Below are positions 1 through 8,884 of a DNA stretch of 64,000 bases, in pieces. The stretch spans positions 248,001 to 312,000 of the forward strand of contig NZ_PPCX01000002.1 in assembly GCF_002959775.1 (NCBI RefSeq), given 5' to 3'. This DNA is from Veillonella rogosae JCM 15642. GTDB taxonomy: Bacteria > Bacillota > Negativicutes > Veillonellales > Veillonellaceae. Position numbers and translations under genes: made by a program. Every line of letters starts with the position of its first letter. Position 1 is the first letter of the stretch. The notes beneath the pieces are model-generated. The model searched no databases and had not been told where the DNA came from. It worked only from the letters and a program-made list of their open reading frames with translations.

Positions 1-1015
1 TATCTATACTATCATATCCATCATTATATAAAATACCTAAATGCGCATTAAATATTTGAACACCTTTTGAATGTTTCAATACAAAACTACGATCACTTAA
101 TCGTTCATAGGAATCAAATTCAAAAGGTACAACTGTTTTATTTAGCGAATCAATAATACCATACTTACGATTTTTATCAGTAGCTATAAAATAATCAAAC
201 TTTTTACCTAAATGTTTGATTGATGTATATACTGCAGGAATTACTAATGTATTCTCATTTGTTCTCATTCCGTACAATGTATTGCCTTTTTTATCTATTT
301 CTGTAAATAAAACATATTCATTTGATGGTGATCTACTGAAAAACTTCTCGGTAGAAAAGTCACCATATCCAGAACCATCACCTGTAGTTGATTTCTCATA
401 GTTATTTGTATGTATTAGGTTCAGAGCTTCACTTTCACTTAGTAATATTCCCTCATCTGTTACGTATTTTATATATCCATCAGCAGTATGTATTTCAAAC
501 AAATTCTTTTTATCTACTGCTGACCAATAAAATTTAATATTCTCCCATCCACCCTTTATGGGATTATTCATGATTTGAATACCATTACTTTTATCATATA
601 AATACCAATAGTCCCCTTTTTGTCCTAATATTAATTTATCATTGATAGCGCTATAGTTATGTACTACATCATTAATAGCATAGGTACCATTAGAATTAAC
701 TAGTTTAAAACCTCCATCGGTTAAGGCTCTAGCATAATAGTAATCAAATTCATATTCATAGCCTGCAGGTAAATAAGCTATGTTACTTAAATTAACATAT
801 CGTTTTTGACCATTTTCATAAAAGGATCCATACACAAATTCATTAGAGGCTTTCATATAATCTATGTGTAAGTTATCATATGGACCAAGTATCCAACTCC
901 CTTTTTCATCGACGATAGTATTACCAGCTGGGGATTCTAAGGTAATATATTCTTTTGCAGATGTTATATTACATGCAGCCAATGCTATAGCTAATCCTAA
1001 TATAAATTTTCTCAT
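1..1015 (-). CDS. WG-repeat-like lipoprotein, 3' end cut by window edge
   Basis: An open frame runs from an ATG at 1015 to the left edge without a stop, about 338 codons, so the C-terminus is missing. The first residues are a basic start, a hydrophobic stretch and LAAC at residues 12-15, a good lipobox, so the protein is probably lipid-anchored (signal peptidase I cleavage a few residues later is the alternative). The rest is a chain of short beta-rich units with recurring patterns such as KYGIID and DEKGSWILG, the style of WG-repeat proteins. GGAGAT lies 8 bases before the start. It probably acts at the cell envelope; its specific role is unknown. Assignment to WG repeats is by pattern only. 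Confidence 0.6.
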   Translation of the reverse strand, partial: MRKFILGLAIALAACNITSAKEYITLESPAGNTIVDEKGSWILGPYDNLHIDYMKASNEFVYGSFYENGQKRYVNLSNIAYLPAGYEYEFDYYYARALTDGGFKLVNSNGTYAINDVVHNYSAINDKLILGQKGDYWYLYDKSNGIQIMNNPIKGGWENIKFYWSAVDKKNLFEIHTADGYIKYVTDEGILLSESEALNLIHTNNYEKSTTGDGSGYGDFSTEKFFSRSPSNEYVLFTEIDKKGNTLYGMRTNENTLVIPAVYTSIKHLGKKFDYFIATDKNRKYGIIDSLNKTVVPFEFDSYERLSDRSFVLKHSKGVQIFNAHLGILYNDGYDSID

Positions 1016-1155
1016 ATATAGATCTCCAGTAAACAAAACAATAATAATTAATCTCATAATACCATAATTAACTTTTTTAATTAAATGATTCCTTTACATA
1101 CGCTTACAAATTATAACAATCTAATAAGAACTTACTATTTAAATAAAATTGTATA

Positions 1156-1184
1156 TTGAATTTTTTAGAATTAGGTTGTAAAAT
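1156..1184 (+). promoter_or_regulatory. sigma-70 type promoter of the small gene at 1236
   Basis: TTGAAT (1156-1161) and TAAAAT (1179-1184) are separated by exactly 17 bases, placing the start site near 1191 and leaving a short leader before the ribosome binding site at 1225-1230. Confidence 0.55.
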
Positions 1185-1235
1185 AATCATATAAGCTATC
1201 TAATTTACTCATATCAACTCTTATGGAGGTATTAT

Positions 1236-1385
1236 ATGTGCTGGTGTGATATTGTAAGTAAAGCCAAAATTGGCGGTTTAAAACATTTAGGTAATGGTAT
1301 GGAAAGTTCCTTAAGATTCCTTGCGGAAATTGTTCTTACCCTAAGTATTATTCGTGTACTTGTAAACTGGATCTTTGGTATTTAA
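1236..1385 (+). CDS. small 49-residue membrane protein (MCWCDIV...)
   Basis: A 49-codon frame starts at an ATG 5 bases after a perfect GGAGGT and ends at TAA. It has its own promoter and is followed by a strong terminator, so it is a complete single-gene unit. The protein begins MCWCDIVSK, has a polar glycine/lysine middle and one hydrophobic segment at about residues 28-48 that could span or lie on the membrane. A C-W-C pair at residues 2-4 could bind metal or be modified. No family is recognised. The signals around it make it much more likely to be translated than a chance frame of this size. Its function is unknown. Confidence 0.7.
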   Translation: MCWCDIVSKAKIGGLKHLGNGMESSLRFLAEIVLTLSIIRVLVNWIFGI

Positions 1386-1412
1386 AGCTCTAAACTAAAT
1401 AAGATACTATAA

Positions 1413-1438
1413 AAGGCGCTTAGTTATCTAAGCGCCTT
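1413..1438. terminator. bidirectional intrinsic terminator
   Basis: Perfect 11-bp stem (1413-1423 with 1428-1438) closed by TTAT. It is followed by an AT-rich run on the plus strand and by TTTTATAG on the minus strand, so it can end both the small gene at 1236 and the DUF4241 gene at 1451. Confidence 0.85.
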
Positions 1439-1450
1439 ATTTATATTCAA

Positions 1451-2200
1451 TTATATTTGATGATTAGTTGTATCACAGCTAATATATTCTACAACTATTT
1501 GGCAAATATCTCCATCCCTATCAATACCCCAATATACAGGATAAAGACCACATCCGTATCCTGAGCGTATCATAGGAAATGATAAATTGGTATCTGGAAT
1601 TTCAAAAATAATCCAATCTCCGAAAGGTTGTTGATATTTAGGATTATCTAATGCATTTTGTTTAAACTTTTCCTCTAATAAATCTAAGTAAATATTACCA
1701 TTTGGATAGTTTTGATACCATTGATCTTCAAATTTTTTATAAGCCTCTGCTGTAGCTACATCAACAATGGTTGCCAAAGCACTATCTACAGAAAAGCCAA
1801 CAAAACTTTCCTCACCGGTTAATTCAGAAAGGTCTTCATCGCCAATAAGCGCTAACTCATATCGTACTGGTTTTGTACTTTTAAATAACACTCTAGTTAA
1901 AACATAACCATAATCATTTGGACCTAATTCAGCAACTAATGTTTCAACGGGATATGTCCCAGGTTCAACACTCCTAAAATAAGGAAGATTTTCTAAAGTA
2001 CCTAGATTTACAACGGGATCACATGCAAAGATATGTCCTGTTGTAAATGTAAAATCACCCATTGGTAATCTATATAACTTTTTATCAAATAGTTCTTCAG
2101 CATTAAATATATCATCATAATTGATAGGTGCCTCTAATTTTCCTTCACTATTTAATTGATCATATATAGTTAGCCATTCTTTAGAAAGCTGATTCCTCAT
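1451..2200 (-). CDS. DUF4241 family protein, copy 1
   Basis: 249 residues, soluble, no signal peptide. It matches the DUF4241 pattern: a central E-x-G-x-Y block (EPGTYPVE), an alternating beta-strand middle (YELAL, GFSVDSALATIVD) and the C-terminal signature GYGCGLYPVYWG. The family has no established function. Copy 2 lies 45 bases upstream on the same strand and shares its length and all these blocks, so the pair arose by tandem duplication. Both probably belong to a transcript beginning at the HAD hydrolase gene and ending at the terminator at 1413-1438. In this copy the signature has a cysteine where copy 2 has aspartate (GFGDGLYPVYW). Confidence 0.75.
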   Translation of the reverse strand: MRNQLSKEWLTIYDQLNSEGKLEAPINYDDIFNAEELFDKKLYRLPMGDFTFTTGHIFACDPVVNLGTLENLPYFRSVEPGTYPVETLVAELGPNDYGYVLTRVLFKSTKPVRYELALIGDEDLSELTGEESFVGFSVDSALATIVDVATAEAYKKFEDQWYQNYPNGNIYLDLLEEKFKQNALDNPKYQQPFGDWIIFEIPDTNLSFPMIRSGYGCGLYPVYWGIDRDGDICQIVVEYISCDTTNHQI

Positions 2201-2245
2201 TAGTATTTTCTCCTAAAATTTATGAAATACATTATAAATTAGAGA

Positions 2246-2989
2246 TTACTGATACGCTTCGCTACAATCAATATATTCCATAATAAGTTGGCAGATTTGT
2301 CCATCTTTATCAAATGCCCAGTATACAGGGTATAAACCATCACCAAAACCAGATTGAATCATTGGTACAGTTAATTCTGTTTCAGGGATGGTAAAGTTAA
2401 TCCAGTCCCCTTTAGATCGTTGGTATTGAGGATATGCCATAGCATTTAATTGGAATAAATCGCTATAGTAATCATCATAAATGTTCTTATCAGGATAGTT
2501 AGTATGCCATTGATCGTAGAACTTTCTGTAGGTCTCAATTGTTTCAGCATCCACAACTGTAGCAAGACCAGAGTCTACCGGGAAACCGATGAAGCTTTCA
2601 CCATCATCTAGAATTTCAATATCTTCTGTACCTTTCAAAGCTAATTCGTAGTTTACCGGCTCATTTCCATTAAATATAACACGGCTCGCCACATAACGAT
2701 ATTGATTTGGTTCCATTTCAATGATTTTAGTTTCCAATAGATACGTGCCTGGTTCTACCGTTCTAATATAGGTATCAGGTTTGCTCGGTAACGTTACCAA
2801 TGGGTCACAACATGTAATATGACCTGTTGGGAAGTTTACAGTCCACATAGGCAATGTATGTAAAGGAAACCCTTTTAGCTCTTTACGAGCGAATAAATCG
2901 TGATATGGTACAGTAGGTTTTAACTTACCTTCAGAGCCCAATCGGTTGAATGTTTGAATCCATTCGCTAGTTAATGTAGATTTATCCAT
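2246..2989 (-). CDS. DUF4241 family protein, copy 2
   Basis: 247 residues, paralogous to the gene at 1451-2200 along its whole length (shared EPGTY, YELAL, SFIGFPVDSGLATVVDA and GLYPVYW blocks). It begins one base after the stop codon of the upstream HAD gene, and its ribosome binding site GAGGAG lies inside that gene's last codons, so the two are translationally coupled. It is soluble and has no visible catalytic triad. Function of the family is unknown; the coupling to a phosphatase-like protein may suggest a shared small-molecule role, but that is inference only. Confidence 0.75.
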   Translation of the reverse strand: MDKSTLTSEWIQTFNRLGSEGKLKPTVPYHDLFARKELKGFPLHTLPMWTVNFPTGHITCCDPLVTLPSKPDTYIRTVEPGTYLLETKIIEMEPNQYRYVASRVIFNGNEPVNYELALKGTEDIEILDDGESFIGFPVDSGLATVVDAETIETYRKFYDQWHTNYPDKNIYDDYYSDLFQLNAMAYPQYQRSKGDWINFTIPETELTVPMIQSGFGDGLYPVYWAFDKDGQICQLIMEYIDCSEAYQ

Positions 2990-2990
2990 G

Positions 2991-3899
2991 TTACTCCTCT
3001 GCTTCGTATTTACAATGAATATATTCGCCCTCTAATACTTCGTAGGCTGCTGTTTTACGTATAATTTGCTTTACTAAGGTATCTAGCTTTGAACCATTTG
3101 AATAGTCTGCTGGTGCATAATACCGAATACGATGATGACGCATCATTTTATATACCTTATCTTTATCCTTTTTAATAGGATCATATACACCTATGGAATG
3201 ACCACCATTGGCATTTACAAGGCTCATGCAAGGAATATCTGTATCGCTATCCCCAATATAGATCATATTCCGGAACGGCACTCGTTGATTTTCAGGCTTA
3301 ATATAATCATTAACACCTGTATCATTAATATCGAGAATTCCTTTTTGTATGCGGAATAAAAATTGTGTTTTATTTGTATAGTTAATAGCTTGAGCTGGCC
3401 ATACGGCTACGCCTTTATCATCGAACATAAATGCACTAGCATAGATTTTGGTGAAAGCCCCCTCTTTTGCCATTTCAGTGCCTTCAATCATGTCTTTTAA
3501 GCCAGAAGAAATGATGTAATGCTCAATGCGTACACCATGTTCTAAACCATAGTCCCGAATACGTTCAAACCAAGTACGAACGCCTTCGTATAGTTCTACT
3601 TGATTGCCATATTCCATAAGCTTTTCTTTCGTTACATAGAAATGGCCTACAGCCTCTTGAATCATCTTGTACATATAGGCTAAGTTATTATCCATGTCAT
3701 TCTTTTTAGCCAATTCATTCGATTCTTGCCAGAATTGTTTAATTTGCTCTTCGTTATAGCCAACAGATTGAATAAAACCTTGTGCCTGCATATCATCAGG
3801 GGTTAAGGTTTTATCAAAATCGTAGCACATGGCTAGTACTGGCATAGACGCTTCAGAAGATTCTAAGGATTCTTTACTGTCAGTCTTATAGGTGATCAT
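2991..3899 (-). CDS. HAD superfamily phosphatase-like hydrolase
   Basis: 302 residues with the HAD motifs in order: DFDKT at 27-31 (nucleophile and acid aspartates), ISSG near 130 (motif II serine region) and GDSDTD near 218 (metal-binding motif). A helical cap lies between motifs I and II, as in phosphoserine-phosphatase-like members. It should be a cytosolic phosphohydrolase using Mg2+; the substrate cannot be read from sequence. The ATG at 3899 is preceded by AAGGAGGTGG, an excellent ribosome binding site. It heads the cluster with the two DUF4241 genes and abuts the first of them. Confidence 0.85.
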   Translation of the reverse strand: MITYKTDSKESLESSEASMPVLAMCYDFDKTLTPDDMQAQGFIQSVGYNEEQIKQFWQESNELAKKNDMDNNLAYMYKMIQEAVGHFYVTKEKLMEYGNQVELYEGVRTWFERIRDYGLEHGVRIEHYIISSGLKDMIEGTEMAKEGAFTKIYASAFMFDDKGVAVWPAQAINYTNKTQFLFRIQKGILDINDTGVNDYIKPENQRVPFRNMIYIGDSDTDIPCMSLVNANGGHSIGVYDPIKKDKDKVYKMMRHHRIRYYAPADYSNGSKLDTLVKQIIRKTAAYEVLEGEYIHCKYEAEE

Positions 3900-4038
3900 A
3901 ATCCACCTCCTTGTAATAATACATAAACAATTAAAAGTCGTTTAACTCTCTTATATTCTTGAGGTGACCCAACACCTTTTGTTTATATTTTACACGATAC
4001 GTCAATGTTTTGAGTTTCGTAATTCCCCATAATTCTAG

Positions 4039-4977
4039 TTAAAATAAGCTATCTTGTGTAAAAGTTTCGTCTACAATCCAGCTCTTATCCGTGCTTTCTT
4101 TGATAATTGCTGTTTTTGAAAGTGATCCAATGAGTAAGCTAGAATTTGGATCATGTTTCATTTGATTTTGGCGAACTACAGCTTGATTCGTATTGGCATA
4201 ACAATAACGACAGAAATGACTACAAGTGTCATAGGCACCTATATCACCATGTAAATAACAATTACACTCTGGTCTAGCTGGTGTTCGTTTCGGTGCTTTT
4301 AATTTTACGTTCCAAGCACGTTCATAACAGTCTAGTGTAAGACAGCCCTCTACATTAGCACCTAATTCTTTGAAAACGTCCCCTTCTCCACAGGTTTTAA
4401 GTATCATTTGATGAGAATGAGCTATAGATACTAATTCTTTAATAATCTTCGTCTGAATATCTAAACTCGGTCTATAGCCTTCAGGAAAATTATGAGCTAC
4501 CTTATCAAAGATATCTAAAAAACTAACGATAACTGTATCAGTATAGCCCTTTAAAGACTTTGCCATTTTATAAAAGCTTTCAAAATGAAAATCTATGGTA
4601 TATTCATTGGTTAAAATAATTGGATCATAGCGCCACACCATAGACTGAGGATTAAGCTCATTGGAAATATGTTTAAAACCATCTATTATAGACTCATATG
4701 GCGGTACATAGGGCTCAATATCACGTCCATAAGGTGTTATCGTCATATGCCAATATTGCCGATACTCTTCAATTTCATTTATTAATGGTATAAATGGCAA
4801 GGGATTTTTCGTACAAAAAGCAATACCATCTACTACTTCGCGATTAATAGTATAACGCGTTATTTGTAGTGGATTATAAGGATTTCGAACGTCTACGAAA
4901 CCTTCATGTATACGATTAATCAGCCATTGACCATAAAAGGCAGGTATATCTGTACGTTGTCCAGTTTGTAATATCAT
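4039..4977 (-). CDS. DUF1848 family protein with C-terminal cysteine cluster
   Basis: 312 residues. The N-terminal two thirds carry the DUF1848 pattern (GIAFCTKNPLP near residue 50, then a TIM-barrel-like run with WRYDPI). The C-terminus at about 240-265 has a dense cysteine group: CNCYLHGDIG followed by CSHFCRYCYAN, whose C-x3-C-x2-C spacing is that of a radical SAM [4Fe-4S] site, although it sits at the C-terminus rather than the N-terminus. The likely role is iron-sulfur chemistry. The gene is a single transcription unit. Family assignment is fairly secure; activity is not established. Confidence 0.75.
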   Translation of the reverse strand: MILQTGQRTDIPAFYGQWLINRIHEGFVDVRNPYNPLQITRYTINREVVDGIAFCTKNPLPFIPLINEIEEYRQYWHMTITPYGRDIEPYVPPYESIIDGFKHISNELNPQSMVWRYDPIILTNEYTIDFHFESFYKMAKSLKGYTDTVIVSFLDIFDKVAHNFPEGYRPSLDIQTKIIKELVSIAHSHQMILKTCGEGDVFKELGANVEGCLTLDCYERAWNVKLKAPKRTPARPECNCYLHGDIGAYDTCSHFCRYCYANTNQAVVRQNQMKHDPNSSLLIGSLSKTAIIKESTDKSWIVDETFTQDSLF

Positions 4978-5123
4978 AGCGCTGCCCTTTCATTAAACAA
5001 AATATAAAAATATTATAACATATCTATCCCTATGTATTTATAGTATAAATGTGATTTTTGCTGTATAGTTTATTCATTGTTTATGGTACTATAAAGATTA
5101 TAAAATATGAGGAGAACTAACGT

Positions 5124-5873
5124 ATGAACGATATTTTTGAACAGAACCATCCTATGAAGGATGATAAAAAATTTATTACATCCTATTGGACAGATCGAGC
5201 TCACGATTTTGGAGCTTTACGAGCTAAAGAATTAGAGAGCCCTAAACTTAAATTATGGAGAGATGAACTAACGAGTCATATCTTTGATTCTGATCGCTCT
5301 TTACGTATTTTAGACATTGGTTGTGGTGCAGGCTTCTTTAGTATTATCCTCTCTCAACTAGGACATACAGTACACGGCATCGATATTACGCCTAATATGA
5401 TAGACGAAGCAAATCAACTGGCAGAATCCCTTGATAGTGATGCTACCTTCTCCGTCATGGATGCCGAAAATCTTAGCTTTGACTCCAATACCTTTGATAT
5501 CGTTGTAGCCCGCAATGTAACATGGAACTTACCACATCCAGATAAAGCCTATGCTGAATGGTTACGCATCATTCGTCCAGGCGGTTTAATCCTCAATTAT
5601 GATGCGGAACATGCTCGCAATCACCATGACTTACCACAATCTGTTCATCATGCCCATGAACATGTAAGCAATGACTTAAAAGAGCGGTGCCATACGATTT
5701 ATCATATGCTTGAAATTTCTTCCTTTACACGCCCTCAATGGGATAAAGAACTACTCACAAAGTTAGGTGCTAGCTCTGTTAGCGTTGATACCACCGTAGG
5801 ATCTCGTATTTACAGTGAAGAAGATGAATTTTATATTCCTGTACCAATGTTCTTGGTGAAAGTAATAAAATAG
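5124..5873 (+). CDS. class I SAM-dependent methyltransferase
   Basis: 249 residues with a Rossmann-type SAM-binding fold: motif I ILDIGCGAGFFS near residues 61-72, acidic loop GIDIT after the second strand, and the post-I block FSVMDAENLSF. The N-terminal region (YWTDRAHDFGALR) resembles small-molecule methyltransferases of the UbiE/Methyltransf_11 type. Substrate unknown. The ATG follows GAGGAGAACTAACGT. It is one of few plus-strand genes, alone between divergent and convergent neighbours and ended by the long hairpin at 5899-5973. Confidence 0.85.
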   Translation: MNDIFEQNHPMKDDKKFITSYWTDRAHDFGALRAKELESPKLKLWRDELTSHIFDSDRSLRILDIGCGAGFFSIILSQLGHTVHGIDITPNMIDEANQLAESLDSDATFSVMDAENLSFDSNTFDIVVARNVTWNLPHPDKAYAEWLRIIRPGGLILNYDAEHARNHHDLPQSVHHAHEHVSNDLKERCHTIYHMLEISSFTRPQWDKELLTKLGASSVSVDTTVGSRIYSEEDEFYIPVPMFLVKVIK

Positions 5874-5898
5874 CATTTATAGTAAAACATTATAAAAT

Positions 5899-5973
5899 AA
5901 ACCCACTCCATATAATATGTATCCCTTTATTAGTTATATAGTAAAGGAACATATCATACTATGAGTGGGTTTT
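5899..5973. terminator. long imperfect hairpin terminator
   Basis: The outer arms AAACCCACTC and GAGTGGGTTT pair; the interior also pairs imperfectly (ATATGT...ACATAT). The plus strand continues with a T-rich run and the minus strand with TTATTTTATAA, so it can end both the methyltransferase gene and mtaD. The remainder of the gap to 6132 holds one more feature, a perfect 10-bp stem with a 3-base loop at 5998-6020 lacking a T run. Confidence 0.65.
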
Positions 5974-6132
5974 CTTGTATTTATTATTTCTTATTGTCTT
6001 TGATGATAGAATCATCAAAGTAACATAGCAGTACCTCGCATGCAAACTTATATTATATAAATACAAACCTAAGTAGTACTACAATAGACAACAAGAAGTT
6101 AATCAATTACAGATATAGTTTTTACTAAAATA

Positions 6133-7422
6133 TTAGTTACTGAAATACTCTTGAGCCTTAGTGATTTCTGCGCGAAGTTTTTCTTCATCAATAGTAAGCA
6201 ATTCTTTGTCTTTCATAAGAACTTTGCCACCTACAATTGTAGTATTTACATCAGAACTGTTTGCAGAGTATACAAGTGCCGCTAAATCGTTGTAACGTGG
6301 CATCCAGTGCATACCAGATACGTCATATAGTACGATATCTGCACGATAGCCTTTCGCTAAAACACCAAGGTCTGTATAACCAAGTGCTTTCGCTCCTTCT
6401 ACAGTGCCCATATGCCAAGCTGCTTGTGCAGGAATCGCTTTAGGATCGTAGAGACGTGCTTTATGTAAGGTAGCCGCAAGGCGTACTTCTTCAAGCATGT
6501 CCGCATTATTATTAGATGCGGAACCATCCGTGCCAAGCCCAACAGTAATACCTTTACCGATCATTTCAGGAACGGGTGCAATACCACTTGCTAATTTAAG
6601 GTTAGATTGCGGATTATGTGCTACTGCTACATTGTTTTCAGCCATAATTGCCATATCTTCATCTGTAACATGAACACAGTGTGCAGCTAATGTAGTATTC
6701 CAGAATAAACCTAGGTCATGCATATGAGCGATTGGAGTTTTACCTGTAGCTTTCATTACATTCTCCACTTCCCCTTTAGTTTCAGACAAGTGCATGTGAA
6801 TGCCACAGTTTAATTCATGAGATAAGGAGATAACCTTCTCCATATAAGCATCTGGACAAGTATATGGCGCATGTGGTCCAAGTAATACCTTGATGCGGTC
6901 ATTATCAAAGCCATTCCATGTACGGAATAAATCAGCATTCTCAACTAATGCTTGATCTGCTGTTGGAGAAACACCTGCTAAGCCACGAGATAATACAGAG
7001 CGAATACCCGTTTCTTTTACTACCTCAGCGGTAGTATTCATAAAGAAATACATGTCGCTAAAGGTTGTAGTACCAGTGCGTAGCATTTCCGCAATGCCAA
7101 GTTGTGTGCCATAACGTACGTAATCATCGTTTAGTTTAGCTTCTGTCGGCCAAATCGCAGTTTCAAGCCATTCCATAAGCTCAAGATCATCTGCATAGTT
7201 TCTAAATAGCCCCATCGCAATATGAGTGTGCGTATTTACAAGACCTGGCACTGCCAATTGGCCTTTACCATCTAGTACGTCCTTAGCAGCATCTTTTGCT
7301 TTAATAGCATCACTATCCTTTAAAATAGCTGTAATATAGCCATTTTCAATTTCAATAGCATGATTTTTAAGAACGCCCTCATCGGTGAGGACGTCTACAT
7401 GAGTAATCAATAAATCGGACAT
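6133..7422 (-). CDS. mtaD: 5-methylthioadenosine / S-adenosylhomocysteine deaminase
   Basis: 429 residues, amidohydrolase superfamily (TRZ/ATZ branch). Metal and catalytic motifs are complete: HTH at 65-67, HMHLSETKGE near 212 with the catalytic glutamate, HCVH near 243 and GTDGSASNN near 299. The family deaminates methylthioadenosine and S-adenosylhomocysteine to their inosyl forms. It is the last gene of the run mtnP-mtnA-ahcY-mtaD, all concerned with the same two by-products. Start at 7422 follows GAGGGAAGACT. A 10-bp hairpin sits between ahcY and this gene. Alternative substrates such as guanine or other nucleosides are possible for the superfamily, but the context favours MTA/SAH. Confidence 0.85.
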   Translation of the reverse strand: MSDLLITHVDVLTDEGVLKNHAIEIENGYITAILKDSDAIKAKDAAKDVLDGKGQLAVPGLVNTHTHIAMGLFRNYADDLELMEWLETAIWPTEAKLNDDYVRYGTQLGIAEMLRTGTTTFSDMYFFMNTTAEVVKETGIRSVLSRGLAGVSPTADQALVENADLFRTWNGFDNDRIKVLLGPHAPYTCPDAYMEKVISLSHELNCGIHMHLSETKGEVENVMKATGKTPIAHMHDLGLFWNTTLAAHCVHVTDEDMAIMAENNVAVAHNPQSNLKLASGIAPVPEMIGKGITVGLGTDGSASNNNADMLEEVRLAATLHKARLYDPKAIPAQAAWHMGTVEGAKALGYTDLGVLAKGYRADIVLYDVSGMHWMPRYNDLAALVYSANSSDVNTTIVGGKVLMKDKELLTIDEEKLRAEITKAQEYFSN

Positions 7423-7439
7423 AGTCTTCCCTCATAGGT

Positions 7440-7466
7440 ATAACCGAGCCATAAAAGCTCGGTTAT
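7440..7466 (-). other. intergenic hairpin between ahcY and mtaD
   Basis: Perfect 10-bp stem (7440-7449 with 7457-7466), loop CATAAAA. On the minus strand no T run follows, so it looks more like an mRNA processing or stabilising hairpin, or a weak attenuator, than a full terminator. Confidence 0.5.
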
Positions 7467-7542
7467 AGTTATTAATTCTGAAAGTATATAGTAGTAATAA
7501 TACACCTAAGCCTATCATTTACTATTACATTTCCATTCAATA

Positions 7543-8787
7543 TTAGTTTACTTTTGTTAAGTAGTCGATTTGTTCTTGTGTCAAAGAATCTAAATCATAG
7601 CCCATAGAGTTCAATTTAAGTTTAGCGATTTCCACATCTAATTCATGAGGCAATACATATACTTTTGGCTCCATTTCTTTGCCGTTTTTCAAGATATGCT
7701 CTGCAGCAAGAGCTTGCATAGCAAAGGACAAGTCCATGATTTCTGCTGGGTGACCATCACCAGCTGCAAGGTTAACTAAGCGACCCTCAGCCAATACATA
7801 TAGTTTACGGCCATCAGCCATCGTATAGCCTTCGATATTTTGACGAACACGCTCATGGCTTACAGCAAGATCAGCTAATTCAGCTACATTTACTTCACAG
7901 TCGAAGTGACCTGCATTACACATGATTGCTTTATCTTTCATCACTTCGTAATGTTCTTTTACAATAACATCTTTACAGCCTGTTACAGTACAGAAGATAT
8001 CGCCCACTTTAGCTGCTTCAATCATAGGTAACACTTTGAAGCCATCAAATACAGCCTCAACGGCTTTAATAGGATCTACTTCAGTTACATATACGTGTGC
8101 ACCAAGGCCTTTTGCACGCATAGCAACGCCTTTACCGCACCAACCGTAACCAGCAACTACAACATTTTTACCTGTTACAGTTAAGTTAGTAGTACGCATG
8201 ATACCGTCCCAAACGGATTGGCCAGTACCATAACGATTATCGAAAAGATATTTACAATAAGAGTCATTTACAGCAATCATAGGGAATGTTAATTGTTTAG
8301 CATTCTCTAATGCGTATAAACGATGTACCCCTGTTGTAGTTTCTTCGCTACCACCGATAAGGCGTTCTTTAGCGTCTTGACGTGTAGTATGTAACAAGTT
8401 TACAAGGTCACCACCGTCATCGATGATGATATGTGGTTTATGATCTAATGCTTTATGAAGGAAATCAAAATATTCTTCATCTGTGCAATCATACCAAGCA
8501 TATACAGTGATGCCCATATCTACAAGGCCAGCAGCAACATCGTCTTGTGTGGACAATGGATTAGAACCAGTTACGATAACATCAGCACCACCGCGTTTTA
8601 AAACAGTTGCAAGATATGCTGTTTTTGCTTCCAAGTGAACGCTAACAACAATAGTTTGGCCTTTGAAAGTTTGTTCCGCTTCAAAACGATCGCCTAATGT
8701 ATTTAAGGTAGGCATAAAGTTGGAAACCCAATCAATTTTTTTACGGCCTTCTGCTGCTAAGTTAATATCTCGAATTAAGGATTGCAT
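7543..8787 (-). CDS. ahcY: adenosylhomocysteinase (SAH hydrolase)
   Basis: 414 residues, the short form seen in many thermophiles and Clostridia-like bacteria. It hydrolyses S-adenosylhomocysteine reversibly to homocysteine and adenosine with bound NAD. Visible features: substrate histidine in SVHLEAKTA (about 49-57), [13 protein letters not shown] (145-157), the NDSYCK block near 174-179, and the NAD-binding loop [10 protein letters not shown] at 211-220; the C-terminus keeps the GHP segment of the family. Start follows AAAGGAG. Two tandem copies of a 22-bp element lie just upstream (8812-8855). It works with mtaD downstream to clear SAH and recycle homocysteine. Confidence 0.95.
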   Translation of the reverse strand: MQSLIRDINLAAEGRKKIDWVSNFMPTLNTLGDRFEAEQTFKGQTIVVSVHLEAKTAYLATVLKRGGADVIVTGSNPLSTQDDVAAGLVDMGITVYAWYDCTDEEYFDFLHKALDHKPHIIIDDGGDLVNLLHTTRQDAKERLIGGSEETTTGVHRLYALENAKQLTFPMIAVNDSYCKYLFDNRYGTGQSVWDGIMRTTNLTVTGKNVVVAGYGWCGKGVAMRAKGLGAHVYVTEVDPIKAVEAVFDGFKVLPMIEAAKVGDIFCTVTGCKDVIVKEHYEVMKDKAIMCNAGHFDCEVNVAELADLAVSHERVRQNIEGYTMADGRKLYVLAEGRLVNLAAGDGHPAEIMDLSFAMQALAAEHILKNGKEMEPKVYVLPHELDVEIAKLKLNSMGYDLDSLTQEQIDYLTKVN

Positions 8788-8811
8788 AATAACTCCTTTT
8801 ACTAATATGAG

Positions 8812-8855
8812 TTGATATAGTTAAAATAAAGATTTGATATAGTTAAAATAAAGAT
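8812..8855. repeat. two perfect tandem copies of a 22-bp AT-rich unit
   Basis: 8812-8833 and 8834-8855 are identical (unit begins TTGATATAG and ends AAAGAT). They lie in the mtnA-ahcY gap 25 bases before the ahcY start codon, where they lengthen the leader of ahcY. Confidence 0.9.
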
Positions 8856-8884
8856 TTAATAGTAAACCCACTTGGATTTGTTTG

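Noticed and set aside
3962-3977. Five-base-pair hairpin with a T run on the plus strand
   Set aside because: Stem too short and no plus-strand gene upstream to terminate.
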